A DNA stretch of 64,000 nt, from NCBI RefSeq assembly GCF_006494535.1, contig NZ_VHIQ01000001.1, positions 250,736-314,735 of the forward strand, given 5' to 3'. The notes beneath the pieces were generated by a model that worked only from the letters and a program-made list of their open reading frames with translations, ran no database searches and was not told where the DNA came from. Positions 37,917-47,456 of the stretch are shown one piece after another. The position numbers and the translations under genes are program-made. Position 1 is the stretch's first letter. Each line of letters begins with the position of its first letter. The DNA comes from Paucihalobacter ruber (GTDB taxonomy: Bacteria; Bacteroidota; Bacteroidia; Flavobacteriales; Flavobacteriaceae).

Positions 37917-39491
37917 TTAATCTTTTGTTACCTGACTTCCCCACCAGTCTTCATTAGGCTTAAAATCTTTTGTCAACATATTTTTACGTTGTTGTTCTAA
38001 TTGTTGTTTGCGTTTGGTGGCTACTGTATTGTCATATATAATGCGCTCTTCTATGTTGAAATCAGAATCGGGTATCGGAAATTTAGCGTTTACGCTTTGT
38101 AACCAATTTAGTAATTGTTGCTCTAATTGAAGTGTTAATTCCGGATTGGTTTGTGCTACATCCTGTGATTCAAAGGGATCTGTTTTAAGATTGAACAACA
38201 GGTTTTCGCCCGTTTCGTATAAATGAATTAACTTCCAATCACCTAATCTAACCACAGATGAAGGATCGCCACCCTGATTGCCATAATGCGGATAATGCCA
38301 ATAAAGTGGTCTTTCAGGTAAGTTGGAATTGCCTTCCATCATGAGTTTTAAACTCATGCCGTCCTGATGTTGATTTGGCATTAATTGAATCTTGGCAAAA
38401 TCTAAAATAGTTGGATATAAATCGGCAGCAGTGACAGGCGTATCTATAGTTTTCGGATTGGAATTTAACCATGGTACATATACGATGAAAGGTTCTCTAA
38501 TACCACCTTCCCAATGATAACCCTTACCGCCTTTAAAAGGAAGGTTTGAAGTTGAAAAATTATCACCTGAAGACACACCGCCATTGTCTGAAGTAAAAAT
38601 AACAATGGTGTTTTTGTCTAAACCCGAAGTTTCTAAAGCTTCCAATACAATGCCAACGGCATCGTCCATGGTTTCAACCAGTCCGGCGTAAATGGGATTA
38701 TCTTGCACTTGCCTGATTGGTAATTTTTTCTCCATGACAAATCCAGAGTCTTGAATACCCATATTCTCTGCTTTTTCGCGGTATTTATTCCATTTGTCTT
38801 GGGTGGTTTGAATGGGTCCGTGAACTGCATAAAACGACAAAAATGCGAAAAATGGTTTATCTTTTTCTGTGGTTATAAAATTGACTGTTTCTTGGGCTAA
38901 CCTTATTGTTAAATTTTCTCCCGGTTCTTTGTCTTCCAACTTTGGATTCTTGAAAGGCGAAAAATAGCCGCCCGGAGGACTCCCTTTATCGATACCGGCA
39001 ATGTTTATATCAAAACCGTGATCTTCAGGAAAGGATCCTTCATCGCCTAAATGCCATTTTCCTGAATAGAACGTATTGTATCCGTTACTTTTTAAAACCT
39101 CAGCTAAGGTCGTATCACCTAAATTTAAAGCCATAACATAATCGGCGGGAAGCATTTTATCGTGACGGTTAAGAGAACGCCAGTCGGTGCCGGTTTTGGC
39201 ACCAATCCAATCGGTGATGCCATGTCTGGCAGTAAATTTTCCTGTTAAAATACTGGCGCGCGACGGACTGCAAACGCGGCTGTTGGCATATCCTTGTGTA
39301 AAGATGGTGCCTTTTGAAGCCAAACGGTCTATATTAGGACTTTCGTAAAATGTGCTGCCGGTGTAGCCAAGATCTGAAATTCCAAGATCGTCAACATAAA
39401 TGATTAGAATATTTGGCTTTTGAACCTCTTCAGGAGATTGACATGACGTGATCAAAGTTAAAACACAACTTAATAAAAGAATATACTTCAT
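37917..39491 (-). CDS. S1-family sulfatase (1 of 5)
   Basis: A 524-residue formylglycine-dependent sulfatase with lipoprotein-type signal (LTLITSC). Metal ligands are in NILIIYVDDLG; the sulfatase signature has Cys74 in VCSPSRASILTGK, which would be oxidised to formylglycine. GKWHLGDEG and FTSDNGGVSSGDN supply further active-site residues. The length is within the S1 range. It hydrolyses sulfate esters from a sugar; the position cannot be predicted without subfamily assignment. It is 4 bases downstream of the next sulfatase gene, so the two are surely cotranscribed. Confidence 0.93.
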   Translation of the reverse strand: MKYILLLSCVLTLITSCQSPEEVQKPNILIIYVDDLGISDLGYTGSTFYESPNIDRLASKGTIFTQGYANSRVCSPSRASILTGKFTARHGITDWIGAKTGTDWRSLNRHDKMLPADYVMALNLGDTTLAEVLKSNGYNTFYSGKWHLGDEGSFPEDHGFDINIAGIDKGSPPGGYFSPFKNPKLEDKEPGENLTIRLAQETVNFITTEKDKPFFAFLSFYAVHGPIQTTQDKWNKYREKAENMGIQDSGFVMEKKLPIRQVQDNPIYAGLVETMDDAVGIVLEALETSGLDKNTIVIFTSDNGGVSSGDNFSTSNLPFKGGKGYHWEGGIREPFIVYVPWLNSNPKTIDTPVTAADLYPTILDFAKIQLMPNQHQDGMSLKLMMEGNSNLPERPLYWHYPHYGNQGGDPSSVVRLGDWKLIHLYETGENLLFNLKTDPFESQDVAQTNPELTLQLEQQLLNWLQSVNAKFPIPDSDFNIEERIIYDNTVATKRKQQLEQQRKNMLTKDFKPNEDWWGSQVTKD

Positions 39492-39495
39492 ATTG

Positions 39496-40944
39496 TTATT
39501 TTAAAAATTTAAAAATCTCAGATTCTGTTCTGCTATTTATCATTAATTGAGATAGCTCGGTGACAATTTCGGGGAACTGATTGGCTAAATCATTTAATTC
39601 GCCCGGATCTTTTTCCAGGTTGTACAACTCGTAAGGCCTTTCATCTTTTATGTTGTATCTCACCAATTTCCAATTGTTCTTTAGCAATGCTTGTCGCCCT
39701 CCTAATTCATGAAATTCCCAATACAAATAATCATGTTGTTTTTGGTTTTCACCGCCTTTTAGAGTTGGCAAAAACGAAACACCATTGGTTATAAACATTT
39801 GATCATCTGAAATAATTTCTGCAATTGTTGGCATCACGTCCCAAAATGCAGAGATATGATTGGTAGTTGATCCTTCTTGAACCGTACCTTTCCATTTAAC
39901 AATCATGGGGACTCTTATACCACCTTCGTATAAGTCTCTTTTATACCCTCTAAAACCGGCATTACTATTAAAAAAATCGGGATCGGCACCGCCTTCTTGA
40001 TGCGGACCATTATCAGAAGAAAAGATAATTATGGTATTTTCTTCCAATCCTAAGTCTTTCACTTTTTTTAGAATGTCACCAACCTGATCGTCTAACAGCG
40101 TCATCATGGCAGCGAATGCAGCATGAGGATATGCTTGCGATTCGTATTTTCCATCTCTGTAATCTTCATCACCATCATATCCTTTAAATGGTTTTTCGGG
40201 TGAGAATTTATCGATGAACTTATCCATGTATTCCTGTGGCGCAGCCAACTCAGCATGAGGAATAATACTTGGATAAAATAGAAAGAATGGTTTGTCTTTG
40301 TTGCTATCGATAAACTTCAATGCCTCTTCATGAATCAAGTTAGGCGCATATTGCTCTTTATTTCTTCCTATGTTGCCTTCTAATAGAATTTTTTGATCAT
40401 TTTTCCATAAATGATAAGGATAATAATGATGTGCCTTGCGCTGGCAATTATAACCATAAAACTCATCAAACCCCTGATTTAATGGATCCCCATCCGAACC
40501 TGGAAAGCCCAATCCCCATTTTCCAAAAACACCCGTTTTATAGCCTTTATTTTTGAGCAATTGGGCAAGTGTAAAGGTGCTATCTGGCATCGGTACTTGT
40601 CCTTCTGGTCTTATTTCTTTATTACCTCTTATAGGTGTGTAACCGGTATGCAATCCAGTTAAAAGCGCAGATCTGGATGGTGCACAGACAGGTGACCCGG
40701 CGTAGTGTTGGTAAAACAACAGTCCTTCTTTTGCCAATTGGTCAATGTTAGGTGTTGAAAACTTTGTTTGGCCGTATACACTTAAATCGCCGTAACCTAA
40801 ATCATCTGCCAAAATATAAATAATGTTGGGTTTTGATGTCTCAACACGTAAATTAGATGCCTGTGCTGCTTGTTTGTTTTGATCTTTACATGAAAAAAAA
40901 CAAACCATCAAAAAAGTGCCTAACCATACATGCATTAATTTCAT
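39496..40944 (-). CDS. S1-family sulfatase (2 of 5)
   Basis: A 482-residue sulfatase with lipobox VCFFSC. It has IIYILADDLGYGDL, the formylglycine site Cys87 in PVCAPSRSALLTG, GKWGLGFPGSDG and FSSDNGPHQEGGAD. The DLGYGDL..GQ.KF.TPNIDQLA pattern and the GKWGLG variant are those of arylsulfatase A-like S1 enzymes. Its sequence is clearly different from the other four sulfatases here, so it probably removes sulfate from another position. It lies 9 bases downstream of the GH128-type gene. Confidence 0.93.
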   Translation of the reverse strand: MKLMHVWLGTFLMVCFFSCKDQNKQAAQASNLRVETSKPNIIYILADDLGYGDLSVYGQTKFSTPNIDQLAKEGLLFYQHYAGSPVCAPSRSALLTGLHTGYTPIRGNKEIRPEGQVPMPDSTFTLAQLLKNKGYKTGVFGKWGLGFPGSDGDPLNQGFDEFYGYNCQRKAHHYYPYHLWKNDQKILLEGNIGRNKEQYAPNLIHEEALKFIDSNKDKPFFLFYPSIIPHAELAAPQEYMDKFIDKFSPEKPFKGYDGDEDYRDGKYESQAYPHAAFAAMMTLLDDQVGDILKKVKDLGLEENTIIIFSSDNGPHQEGGADPDFFNSNAGFRGYKRDLYEGGIRVPMIVKWKGTVQEGSTTNHISAFWDVMPTIAEIISDDQMFITNGVSFLPTLKGGENQKQHDYLYWEFHELGGRQALLKNNWKLVRYNIKDERPYELYNLEKDPGELNDLANQFPEIVTELSQLMINSRTESEIFKFLK

Positions 40945-40953
40945 TACAACTGT

Positions 40954-43257
40954 TTAATTTATTATTAATTTTTGAGTAAACTCAGTCCCATCATTTGATT
41001 TTAAGTTCAGAATAAAAACGCCCTTTTTAAAGCCCGATAAGTCAATTTGAAATTTTTCTGAATTTACATTTTTTTGCTCATGAATTAATTGTCCTTGAAC
41101 ATTATAAACCTTGTAATCAGATATAAAACTATTAGATTTCACATTAAAAACACCATTAGAAGGATTGGGGTAAATATTATTATTTTTAAAGATAACATCA
41201 CCCGCATTTAAAGTTTGATTTTTGAGTAATACAATATTATCAACAAACCAACCCGGTGTTGATGCCCCTTTTTGAACGTAAAAGGTAATGTTGTTAACAC
41301 CCTCGGGCACTGTGAAGTCTAATTCAAATGGAGACCATTGTGTTTGTGTGGTGCTTTGGGCAGAGGCTATAACGGCATCGGTAGCGGTGTTTCTGATTTG
41401 TATGTTAATTGGTGCGGAAGGTGCGACAAACCATCTGTTATAGAGTGATAAATTATATTCAGCGCCGGGTTCTACTTCAACAGCCTGAAACAAAGATCCG
41501 GCATTGGCAAGAATTCTTCCAGAAGTAGTGCCTTCAAAAACATTTTCATTATTAATAATACCGTTATTGGTTCCACTCCAACCTGTTAAATCACCGGTTT
41601 CAAAAAATCCATTAAAAATCAAATTATTACCAACCGGATTAACCACGCCGTAAAAAATGTCGAGGTTACTATCTTCGGCCAAAGTAGTTTCTGTAATAGC
41701 AGGGGTTGAAACTTCATTAGCGTAAAAATTACCAACATTAGTCAGGTTACCGGAGCCATCGTAATAATCGGCAGTGCCTGAAAACGGCTGGAACCAAACA
41801 TAGCGCTCAACATAATCTAAAGATTCCAAATATGGTAAAGCTAACTGCATGAATTGATAATTAACAGCATTGGTACGGTTGGGATTGGCATTAAATTCGG
41901 TAATCCAAATGGGCAGACCGTAAAGGTTGTAAACATTGGTAAGGTAATTTTTAAAGCGGTTAAAAATTTGATTGGCATCTGCATTGGGGCTGTTTTGCGG
42001 ATTAGAGCCCCAGTCGTACCAGTGCACTGCAATAACGTCTATTCTAACATCTTGTTCGTTGCATTTGTCGTGAAACTCTTTTAACCAGCCAAAAGGTGCT
42101 TCTTCTCTACCTGCCGGTGACACCATTCTCAAACCGGTTTTCATAAGATTTTTGTAAAAACCAACGGCTACATCGGTTTGGCAGAGGTTATTAAATTGAC
42201 CTGACTGTGCATTACAATCGTCCGGTTCGTTGAAGCCTAAAACATGTGTAGCTTTATATTCATTTTTATAGATTTCAATGTCTTCATCATCGTTTGCAGC
42301 ACCCGCACCCCAAGCCATAGGCGCATATTCAAGATCTAATGTAGCGTCACCTGTATTATTCCAACGGTAAAACCATGTGTTATTTAAGGCGTTATCGGTA
42401 ATATTGCCGCTTCTTCCTTTTTTCTCAACCCAATTCCAAGGTAAAACTCTTATAAACGAAATATTATTAATTAAATAAGCGGGAAGCTCATTTATAAACA
42501 AATCTTCTTCTAAGGCGACGTAGTTTTTACTTCTGCCTGTTCCATCTTCAATATCGGCAAAGGTTACCATATAACCTTTTTTCAGGAGAAAAGAGGATGC
42601 ATTGTTGTTCATTCCATTTGGAATATTGGAGCCACTGTGAATGATATCTACTGAAAGGTTTGCCGAGGTACCTTGAAGATTTTCGTCGGCGTATATGTTT
42701 AACGGTGTTGTGTTTAAATTATTACTGCGAATAACAGCACCATTAAAGTAATGCTGATCTATTCTCAAATTAGCCCCATAAATGGCAGCTGCATTGTTTA
42801 CGAAAATTTGATTTAGATGGTTATCATGCACAGCAAGCGCATTTAACTGGGTTGTTTTTACCCAACCTACACCATCATTTAAATTAAGAGTAAAATTGCC
42901 CTGTAAAGCATTTGCATTGGTTAACTCAAGATAAGCATCATATTCAATTGTTATTTGTCCGTTAGAAATGGAATGAGCCGAAACTTTTGCCGAGTTCAAC
43001 GTTAAGCTCCCCGAACCTAAATTTATGGTGCCGTTGGCCGTAATTTCAGAAGTAACATTGGAGATGCTTAAATCTAGGTTTATGGCAAGACCAGGCTCGA
43101 GAGTTCCATTGGTCGGTGCGGCATTTGTATCGACATCGTTCCAGTTTAACTCATCAAAAAAATTGTTGTTGCCGGCTGTTCCGGTCCAAACTAATTGCTG
43201 AGCAATAGCAACTGATGACAGCAGAAATGTTAGAACTAAAACTAGTTGTTTTTTCAT
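40954..43257 (-). CDS. GH128-type (Glyco_hydro_cc) T9SS-exported enzyme with CBM
   Basis: A 767-residue exported protein (signal ending VAIAQ). Residues about 20-240 form a beta-rich repeat region. The catalytic barrel, about 250-530, is Glyco_hydro_cc/GH128: VLPWNWVEKK, YAPMAWGAGA, THVLGFNEPDDC with likely acid/base E344, VHWYDWGSNP and IWITEFNANP with likely nucleophile E454. A family 4/9-like CBM (NLIFNGFFETGDLTGW) occupies about 550-690 and a T9SS sorting domain the last ~70 residues (NIYPNPSNGVFNVKS..GVFILNLKS). Known GH128 enzymes are endo-beta-1,3-glucanases. With sulfatases all around, a different beta-1,3-linked substrate is possible. A shorter relative lies at 59012-60352. Confidence 0.82.
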   Translation of the reverse strand: MKKQLVLVLTFLLSSVAIAQQLVWTGTAGNNNFFDELNWNDVDTNAAPTNGTLEPGLAINLDLSISNVTSEITANGTINLGSGSLTLNSAKVSAHSISNGQITIEYDAYLELTNANALQGNFTLNLNDGVGWVKTTQLNALAVHDNHLNQIFVNNAAAIYGANLRIDQHYFNGAVIRSNNLNTTPLNIYADENLQGTSANLSVDIIHSGSNIPNGMNNNASSFLLKKGYMVTFADIEDGTGRSKNYVALEEDLFINELPAYLINNISFIRVLPWNWVEKKGRSGNITDNALNNTWFYRWNNTGDATLDLEYAPMAWGAGAANDDEDIEIYKNEYKATHVLGFNEPDDCNAQSGQFNNLCQTDVAVGFYKNLMKTGLRMVSPAGREEAPFGWLKEFHDKCNEQDVRIDVIAVHWYDWGSNPQNSPNADANQIFNRFKNYLTNVYNLYGLPIWITEFNANPNRTNAVNYQFMQLALPYLESLDYVERYVWFQPFSGTADYYDGSGNLTNVGNFYANEVSTPAITETTLAEDSNLDIFYGVVNPVGNNLIFNGFFETGDLTGWSGTNNGIINNENVFEGTTSGRILANAGSLFQAVEVEPGAEYNLSLYNRWFVAPSAPINIQIRNTATDAVIASAQSTTQTQWSPFELDFTVPEGVNNITFYVQKGASTPGWFVDNIVLLKNQTLNAGDVIFKNNNIYPNPSNGVFNVKSNSFISDYKVYNVQGQLIHEQKNVNSEKFQIDLSGFKKGVFILNLKSNDGTEFTQKLIIN

Positions 43258-43271
43258 AGCTTTTTTGAGTC

Positions 43272-44855
43272 CTAGTTCTCAAACTTAATTTGTTCAATCT
43301 TTTCATAGCCATCGCCTCTAATGGCTTCAAAGCTTTGTTTCATTTCTTCCAGTTTTTCGGGGTTTGAGTTGGCAAGGTTGTTTTCTTGCGACCAGTCTTC
43401 GGCTAGGTTATATAGCTGAAACTGACCTAAAGTTCCGGTTTCTACACCTTTATTTTGAAGAAATTTTGGCCCTTTGTACGGTGGTATCATCACCCAATCG
43501 CCTTTAATGTAAGCGGTTCTTGAGGTGGCTTCAATAATTAAATCTTCGCGACCGTTATTGCTTTTTCCTAGAAAAACGTCTATAATATTTTTACTATCCG
43601 GCGTGCTTGTTTCTTTTCCTGTTAAAGCAGACAAAGAGGCTGCAAAATCTAGTTGCGACACCAAAGCATCGGATACGCCGGGTTGAATTGTGCCTTTCCA
43701 ATAGGTTATAAACGGTACGCGCGTTCCAGCATCAAACAAACTGTATTTACCGCCACGTAATCCGGCTGAAGGTTTGTGGTCGCCCAGTAATTCTATAGCC
43801 TGATCTATATAACCATCGTCTAAAACGGGTCCGTTGTCACTAGAGAAAATCACCAAAGTATTTTCGAGTAATCCGGCTTCTTCCAGAGTTTTCATAAATT
43901 CCCCTACTGCCCAATCGGCTTCAATAATAACGTCACCTCTTGGACCCATTCCTGACGTACCTTCAAATCGTGGATGCGGCGTTCTTGGTACGTGCGGTTG
44001 TTGCATAGCGTAGTACAAAAAGAATGGTTTGTCTTTATCTCTTTGCTCATTGATGTATTGCTGCGCTTTTTCAAGAAAATGATCGGCCATATCCACATCG
44101 CTCCAGCGGGCAGCGGTACCGCCTTTCATAAAACCAATTCGTGGCACGCCGTTTACAATGGTATTGCTATGTTGAGGATCGCCCGTCATATAAACCAAAT
44201 CGGGATTGTCGGTGCCGGTTGGTTCGCCTTCAAAATTTTGCTCGTAACTCACTAATATGGGATCGTTAGGATCTAAATTTTCAACCAGACCATTTTTCAA
44301 ATAAACAGTTGGAACTCTGTCTTGAGTTGCAGCCATAATGTAGCTGTAATCAAAACCTACTTCGTTTGGTCCCGGTTTTACGGGTTGGTTCCAATCTACA
44401 TCGCCCATTCCTAAGCCTAAATGCCATTTTCCAACAACTGCAGTTTGGTAACCATTAGCTTTTAAAGCTTTTGGCAGTGTTACCATGGTAGTATCGATGA
44501 TTAAGGGTGCAGTGCCAGGGAGAATTTTGGCGTCTTTATTCTTCCAAGGATAGGTTCCTGTAAGAATAGCGTAACGGCTTGGTGTGCAAGTAGCAGAAGA
44601 TGCATAACCACGAGTAAACTTCATACCTTCATTAGCTAACTTATCGATGTTGGGCGTTTCAAATGCGGTGGCGCCGTAGGAACTTAAATCACCATAACCC
44701 AAATCATCCAGATAAATAAGTACAATATTAGGTTTGGTGTTTTGAGTTTCTGAAACGACTTCTTGTTTTGGTTCGTTTTTGCATGAAAGCATCAATAAAA
44801 TGATACTGAGGCCAGAAAGTTTAAATAATTTCATCATCGTTGTTTTAATCTTCAT
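43272..44855 (-). CDS. S1-family sulfatase (3 of 5)
   Basis: A 527-residue sulfatase; signal with lipobox LLMLSC. It has NIVLIYLDDLGYGDLSSYG, the formylglycine site Cys90 in ATCTPSRYAILTG, GKWHLGLGMGD and FSSDNGPVLDDGY. CTPSR with Tyr after it distinguishes it from the other four. Its start overlaps the end of the upstream sulfatase gene by 11 bases; ATGs a few codons later (44837, 44834) would avoid the overlap, so the exact start is uncertain. Likely removes a specific sulfate ester during stepwise breakdown. Confidence 0.92.
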   Translation of the reverse strand: MKIKTTMMKLFKLSGLSIILLMLSCKNEPKQEVVSETQNTKPNIVLIYLDDLGYGDLSSYGATAFETPNIDKLANEGMKFTRGYASSATCTPSRYAILTGTYPWKNKDAKILPGTAPLIIDTTMVTLPKALKANGYQTAVVGKWHLGLGMGDVDWNQPVKPGPNEVGFDYSYIMAATQDRVPTVYLKNGLVENLDPNDPILVSYEQNFEGEPTGTDNPDLVYMTGDPQHSNTIVNGVPRIGFMKGGTAARWSDVDMADHFLEKAQQYINEQRDKDKPFFLYYAMQQPHVPRTPHPRFEGTSGMGPRGDVIIEADWAVGEFMKTLEEAGLLENTLVIFSSDNGPVLDDGYIDQAIELLGDHKPSAGLRGGKYSLFDAGTRVPFITYWKGTIQPGVSDALVSQLDFAASLSALTGKETSTPDSKNIIDVFLGKSNNGREDLIIEATSRTAYIKGDWVMIPPYKGPKFLQNKGVETGTLGQFQLYNLAEDWSQENNLANSNPEKLEEMKQSFEAIRGDGYEKIEQIKFEN

Positions 44856-46269
44856 TTGGTTTTATAAATCGGTTAGGGTTTAAAGCATTATACTCATCAT
44901 CGGAACCTAAACCCAAAAAAGTTGGATTCATCAGTTCATTGTTCCAATTATTATAGTGTTTTAAAAGCTCTTTTTGTAATTGGGTATTAACTTCGGCACT
45001 AGTGTTGTCTTCACTAATATTGGTGCTTAAATTGAATAGTTTTTGATTACTCTTTGCATTTATTAACTTATAACCGTCGGTATGTCTAACGGCAAACTGA
45101 TTATGATCAAACTTTCTCCAGAAGAAATAATTGTGAGGAGCAGTTTTAATGTCACCATTTAAGTATGGAATTAAATTAACGCCATCAATAGTATTTAAAG
45201 TTTTTATAGGCTGTTTGCTTTGAGCAATGGAAGTGGCGAAAATATCCAAAGCGATTATTGGATTATCATAGACACTGTTAGGCTTAATTTTCTTTGGCCA
45301 CATCATGGCAAATGGCACTCTGATACCTCCTTCAAATAAGTCGCTTTTTCCACCGCGTAAGATACCGTTATCAGAGGCATTGTGATATTCGGGACCACCG
45401 TTGTCGGATAAAAAATAGATAATGGTATTTTCTTTTAGACCCAACTTTTCGAGTTGGTCTAACACCAAACCAATACCATCGTCCATGGCGCTTACCATAG
45501 CGGCATAGGTTTTACGTTTGGTATCTTCAATATGATTAAAACGGTCTAAATATTGTTGTGTTGCTTGTAAAGGCGTATGCGGCGCATTGTACGCTAGATA
45601 TATAAAAAACGGCTCACTCCTGTATTGGTCGATGTAGGCAACAGCTTCTCTTGACAAAGCATCGGTGAGATAGTCGTGTTCTTCAATTCTTTCGTTGTTT
45701 CTAAGCAATTTTGTTCTGTAAGGGTCGAATTGCGCTTTAACCTCATATTCATTACTTAGCGTCCATTCTTCTGGGAAATAACTATGGCCACCGCTTAAAA
45801 ATCCGAAAAATTCATCAAAACCGCGATTGTTGGGTCTTAAAGACTCATGGGCGCCTAAATGCCATTTGCCTAAAGCAATGGTTTTGTAGTCAGATTTTTT
45901 AAGGGCATCGGCTAAGGTTTCTTCGGATAGTGGCAATCCCATTTCCACATCGTTGGGAGCGAATAATGGATTTCTACCAAAGCCAAATCTATCCTGATAA
46001 CGGCCTGTGATTAGTCCGGCGCGACTTGGACCACAAACCGGATAACTAACGTAAGCCTCGGTGAATTTGACACCTTGAGAGGCAATTTTATCAATATTTG
46101 GTGTTGGAATATCCCGGCAACCGTTAAAACCAACATCGGCGTAGCCTAAATCATCGGCCAAAATAACAATAATGTTGGGTTGACTTTGCAAGTTAATGCG
46201 CCCATCCTGGGCTGTTAAAAACAACAGCCCAAAAACAGACACTAATGAAGAAAACAAACTTACTTTCAT
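44845..46269 (-). CDS. S1-family sulfatase (4 of 5)
   Basis: A 474-residue exported sulfatase (signal MKVSLFSSLVSVFGLLFLTAQ, no lipobox). It has NIIVILADDLGYADVGFNGC, the formylglycine site Cys79 in PVCGPSRAGLITGRYQ, GKWHLGAHESLRPNNRGFDEFFGF and FLSDNGGPEYHN. The GFNGCRDIPTPNID and RPNNRGFDEF features are shared with the fifth sulfatase at 61340, so these two are the closest pair in the window and may act on similar positions. It heads the run of tightly packed leftward genes that continues to the GH43 gene. Confidence 0.93.
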   Translation of the reverse strand: MKVSLFSSLVSVFGLLFLTAQDGRINLQSQPNIIVILADDLGYADVGFNGCRDIPTPNIDKIASQGVKFTEAYVSYPVCGPSRAGLITGRYQDRFGFGRNPLFAPNDVEMGLPLSEETLADALKKSDYKTIALGKWHLGAHESLRPNNRGFDEFFGFLSGGHSYFPEEWTLSNEYEVKAQFDPYRTKLLRNNERIEEHDYLTDALSREAVAYIDQYRSEPFFIYLAYNAPHTPLQATQQYLDRFNHIEDTKRKTYAAMVSAMDDGIGLVLDQLEKLGLKENTIIYFLSDNGGPEYHNASDNGILRGGKSDLFEGGIRVPFAMMWPKKIKPNSVYDNPIIALDIFATSIAQSKQPIKTLNTIDGVNLIPYLNGDIKTAPHNYFFWRKFDHNQFAVRHTDGYKLINAKSNQKLFNLSTNISEDNTSAEVNTQLQKELLKHYNNWNNELMNPTFLGLGSDDEYNALNPNRFIKPNED

Positions 46270-46510
46270 TCAGATTTTTCAACTTAAAAAAATCATTAAC
46301 TTAATCACTTCAAATTTAGAATTCCTTTATAAATACAGTAGGGAGATAATGCTCAATCTTAGGTGGTGTATCGGTCAAGATGAAAATTATGGCATTGATT
46401 ATAAAGCATCTTTAAATATTTAAACTTTTTACAGTTTATATATATTGACAACTTAGTGAGCCACCGTTTTCATTTTCCTCAATATAACATAGCCTTGAGT
46501 CCATTAAAAA

Positions 46511-47353
46511 TCACCTTTTACCATCAACCTTAAATTCTTGTGTCCATTCACTTGCAAAGCCCCATTGTTTGATGACGCGCATTCTAAAATACATCGTCTC
46601 TTTTTTTGGGTTTGGAATGTTCAAAACGCCTTTTATCTTGGTGGTTAATTTGTTTGAATATACATTTGGCTCTGAACCATATTCCACTTCGTAAGCATAA
46701 TCGTAAGGCGAAACGCTATAAGCGATAAATAGATTTTTGTTCGAATATTTATAATTCCAAACAATTGGCGGTAATTCATCTTCATCTTTAACTAATTCAA
46801 TAGCAGTTGAAGCTTCACTTTCTCCTTTGCTATTGGCGGCAATGACTTGATAGGTCCAAGTTTCACCTTGCTTCACCTTATCATCTTCTATTTCTATAAA
46901 AGAATTAATGGTTTTAGGGGAATGATATACCGTATCACCTTGGGTGTATTGAACGTAATATTCGTTGGCATCTTCGTTTTTTTCAAAAAAGATTCGAACT
47001 CCAGTGTTAGCTGTATTTACAAATGTTATCTCAGGTTTTTTAGGAACTTTTAAATGAACTACTTGTTCTAGAACCTTGTAACCTTGCGGATCTACAAAGG
47101 ATACGTTTATCATGCTTAGGGCCTCTTCAGAATTCCATGTTATCGGAACTTGAAACGGAGCATCGCCAGGAGTAATGGTTTTTATAGCTTTTTTCTGTGT
47201 TTCAATAACTGTTAAGTCATTATTGTATAAGGTGCATTCTACTTGATAATTTCTCAATACATTAGCCGGAATATCCAGTTTTTCACAAAGAAGTTCCAAA
47301 TCCTTCAACTCCAATTTTCTTATGCCAAAACGATCGGAAATTGTATTTTTCAT
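46511..47353 (-). pseudogene. Leaderless Ig/FnIII protein, probable 3' remnant of a glycoside hydrolase gene
   Basis: An open frame of 280 residues without signal peptide, lipobox or membrane segment, surrounded by exported proteins. It opens with ISDRFGIRKLEL, which resembles the stretch leading into the barrel of GH2 enzymes. It continues with an Ig-like region (YQVECTLYNNDLTVI), then a fibronectin type III domain (KPEITFVNTANTGVRIFF..EYYVQY..GETWTYQVIAANSKGES) and a second one (PPIVWNYKYSNKNLFIAYS..MYFRMRVIKQWG). Such modules normally sit at the C-terminus of large GH2-type or agarase-type enzymes. I infer that the catalytic part has been deleted. An alternative is a genuine small cytosolic protein. 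Confidence 0.5.
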
Positions 47354-47456
47354 ATTGAAATATGAATATTTTAAACACTGAAAGCCAAATAATTTCGAGT
47401 TTTCGTGAAAATTTAAAATTTAAAACTGGGGTTACTCTTCATTGTTTTATAATCAT

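Noticed and set aside
46196-46423. A 75-codon rightward open frame across the start of a sulfatase gene and the intergenic region.
   Set aside because: It overlaps the sulfatase start in antisense, has no recognisable motifs and no start context.
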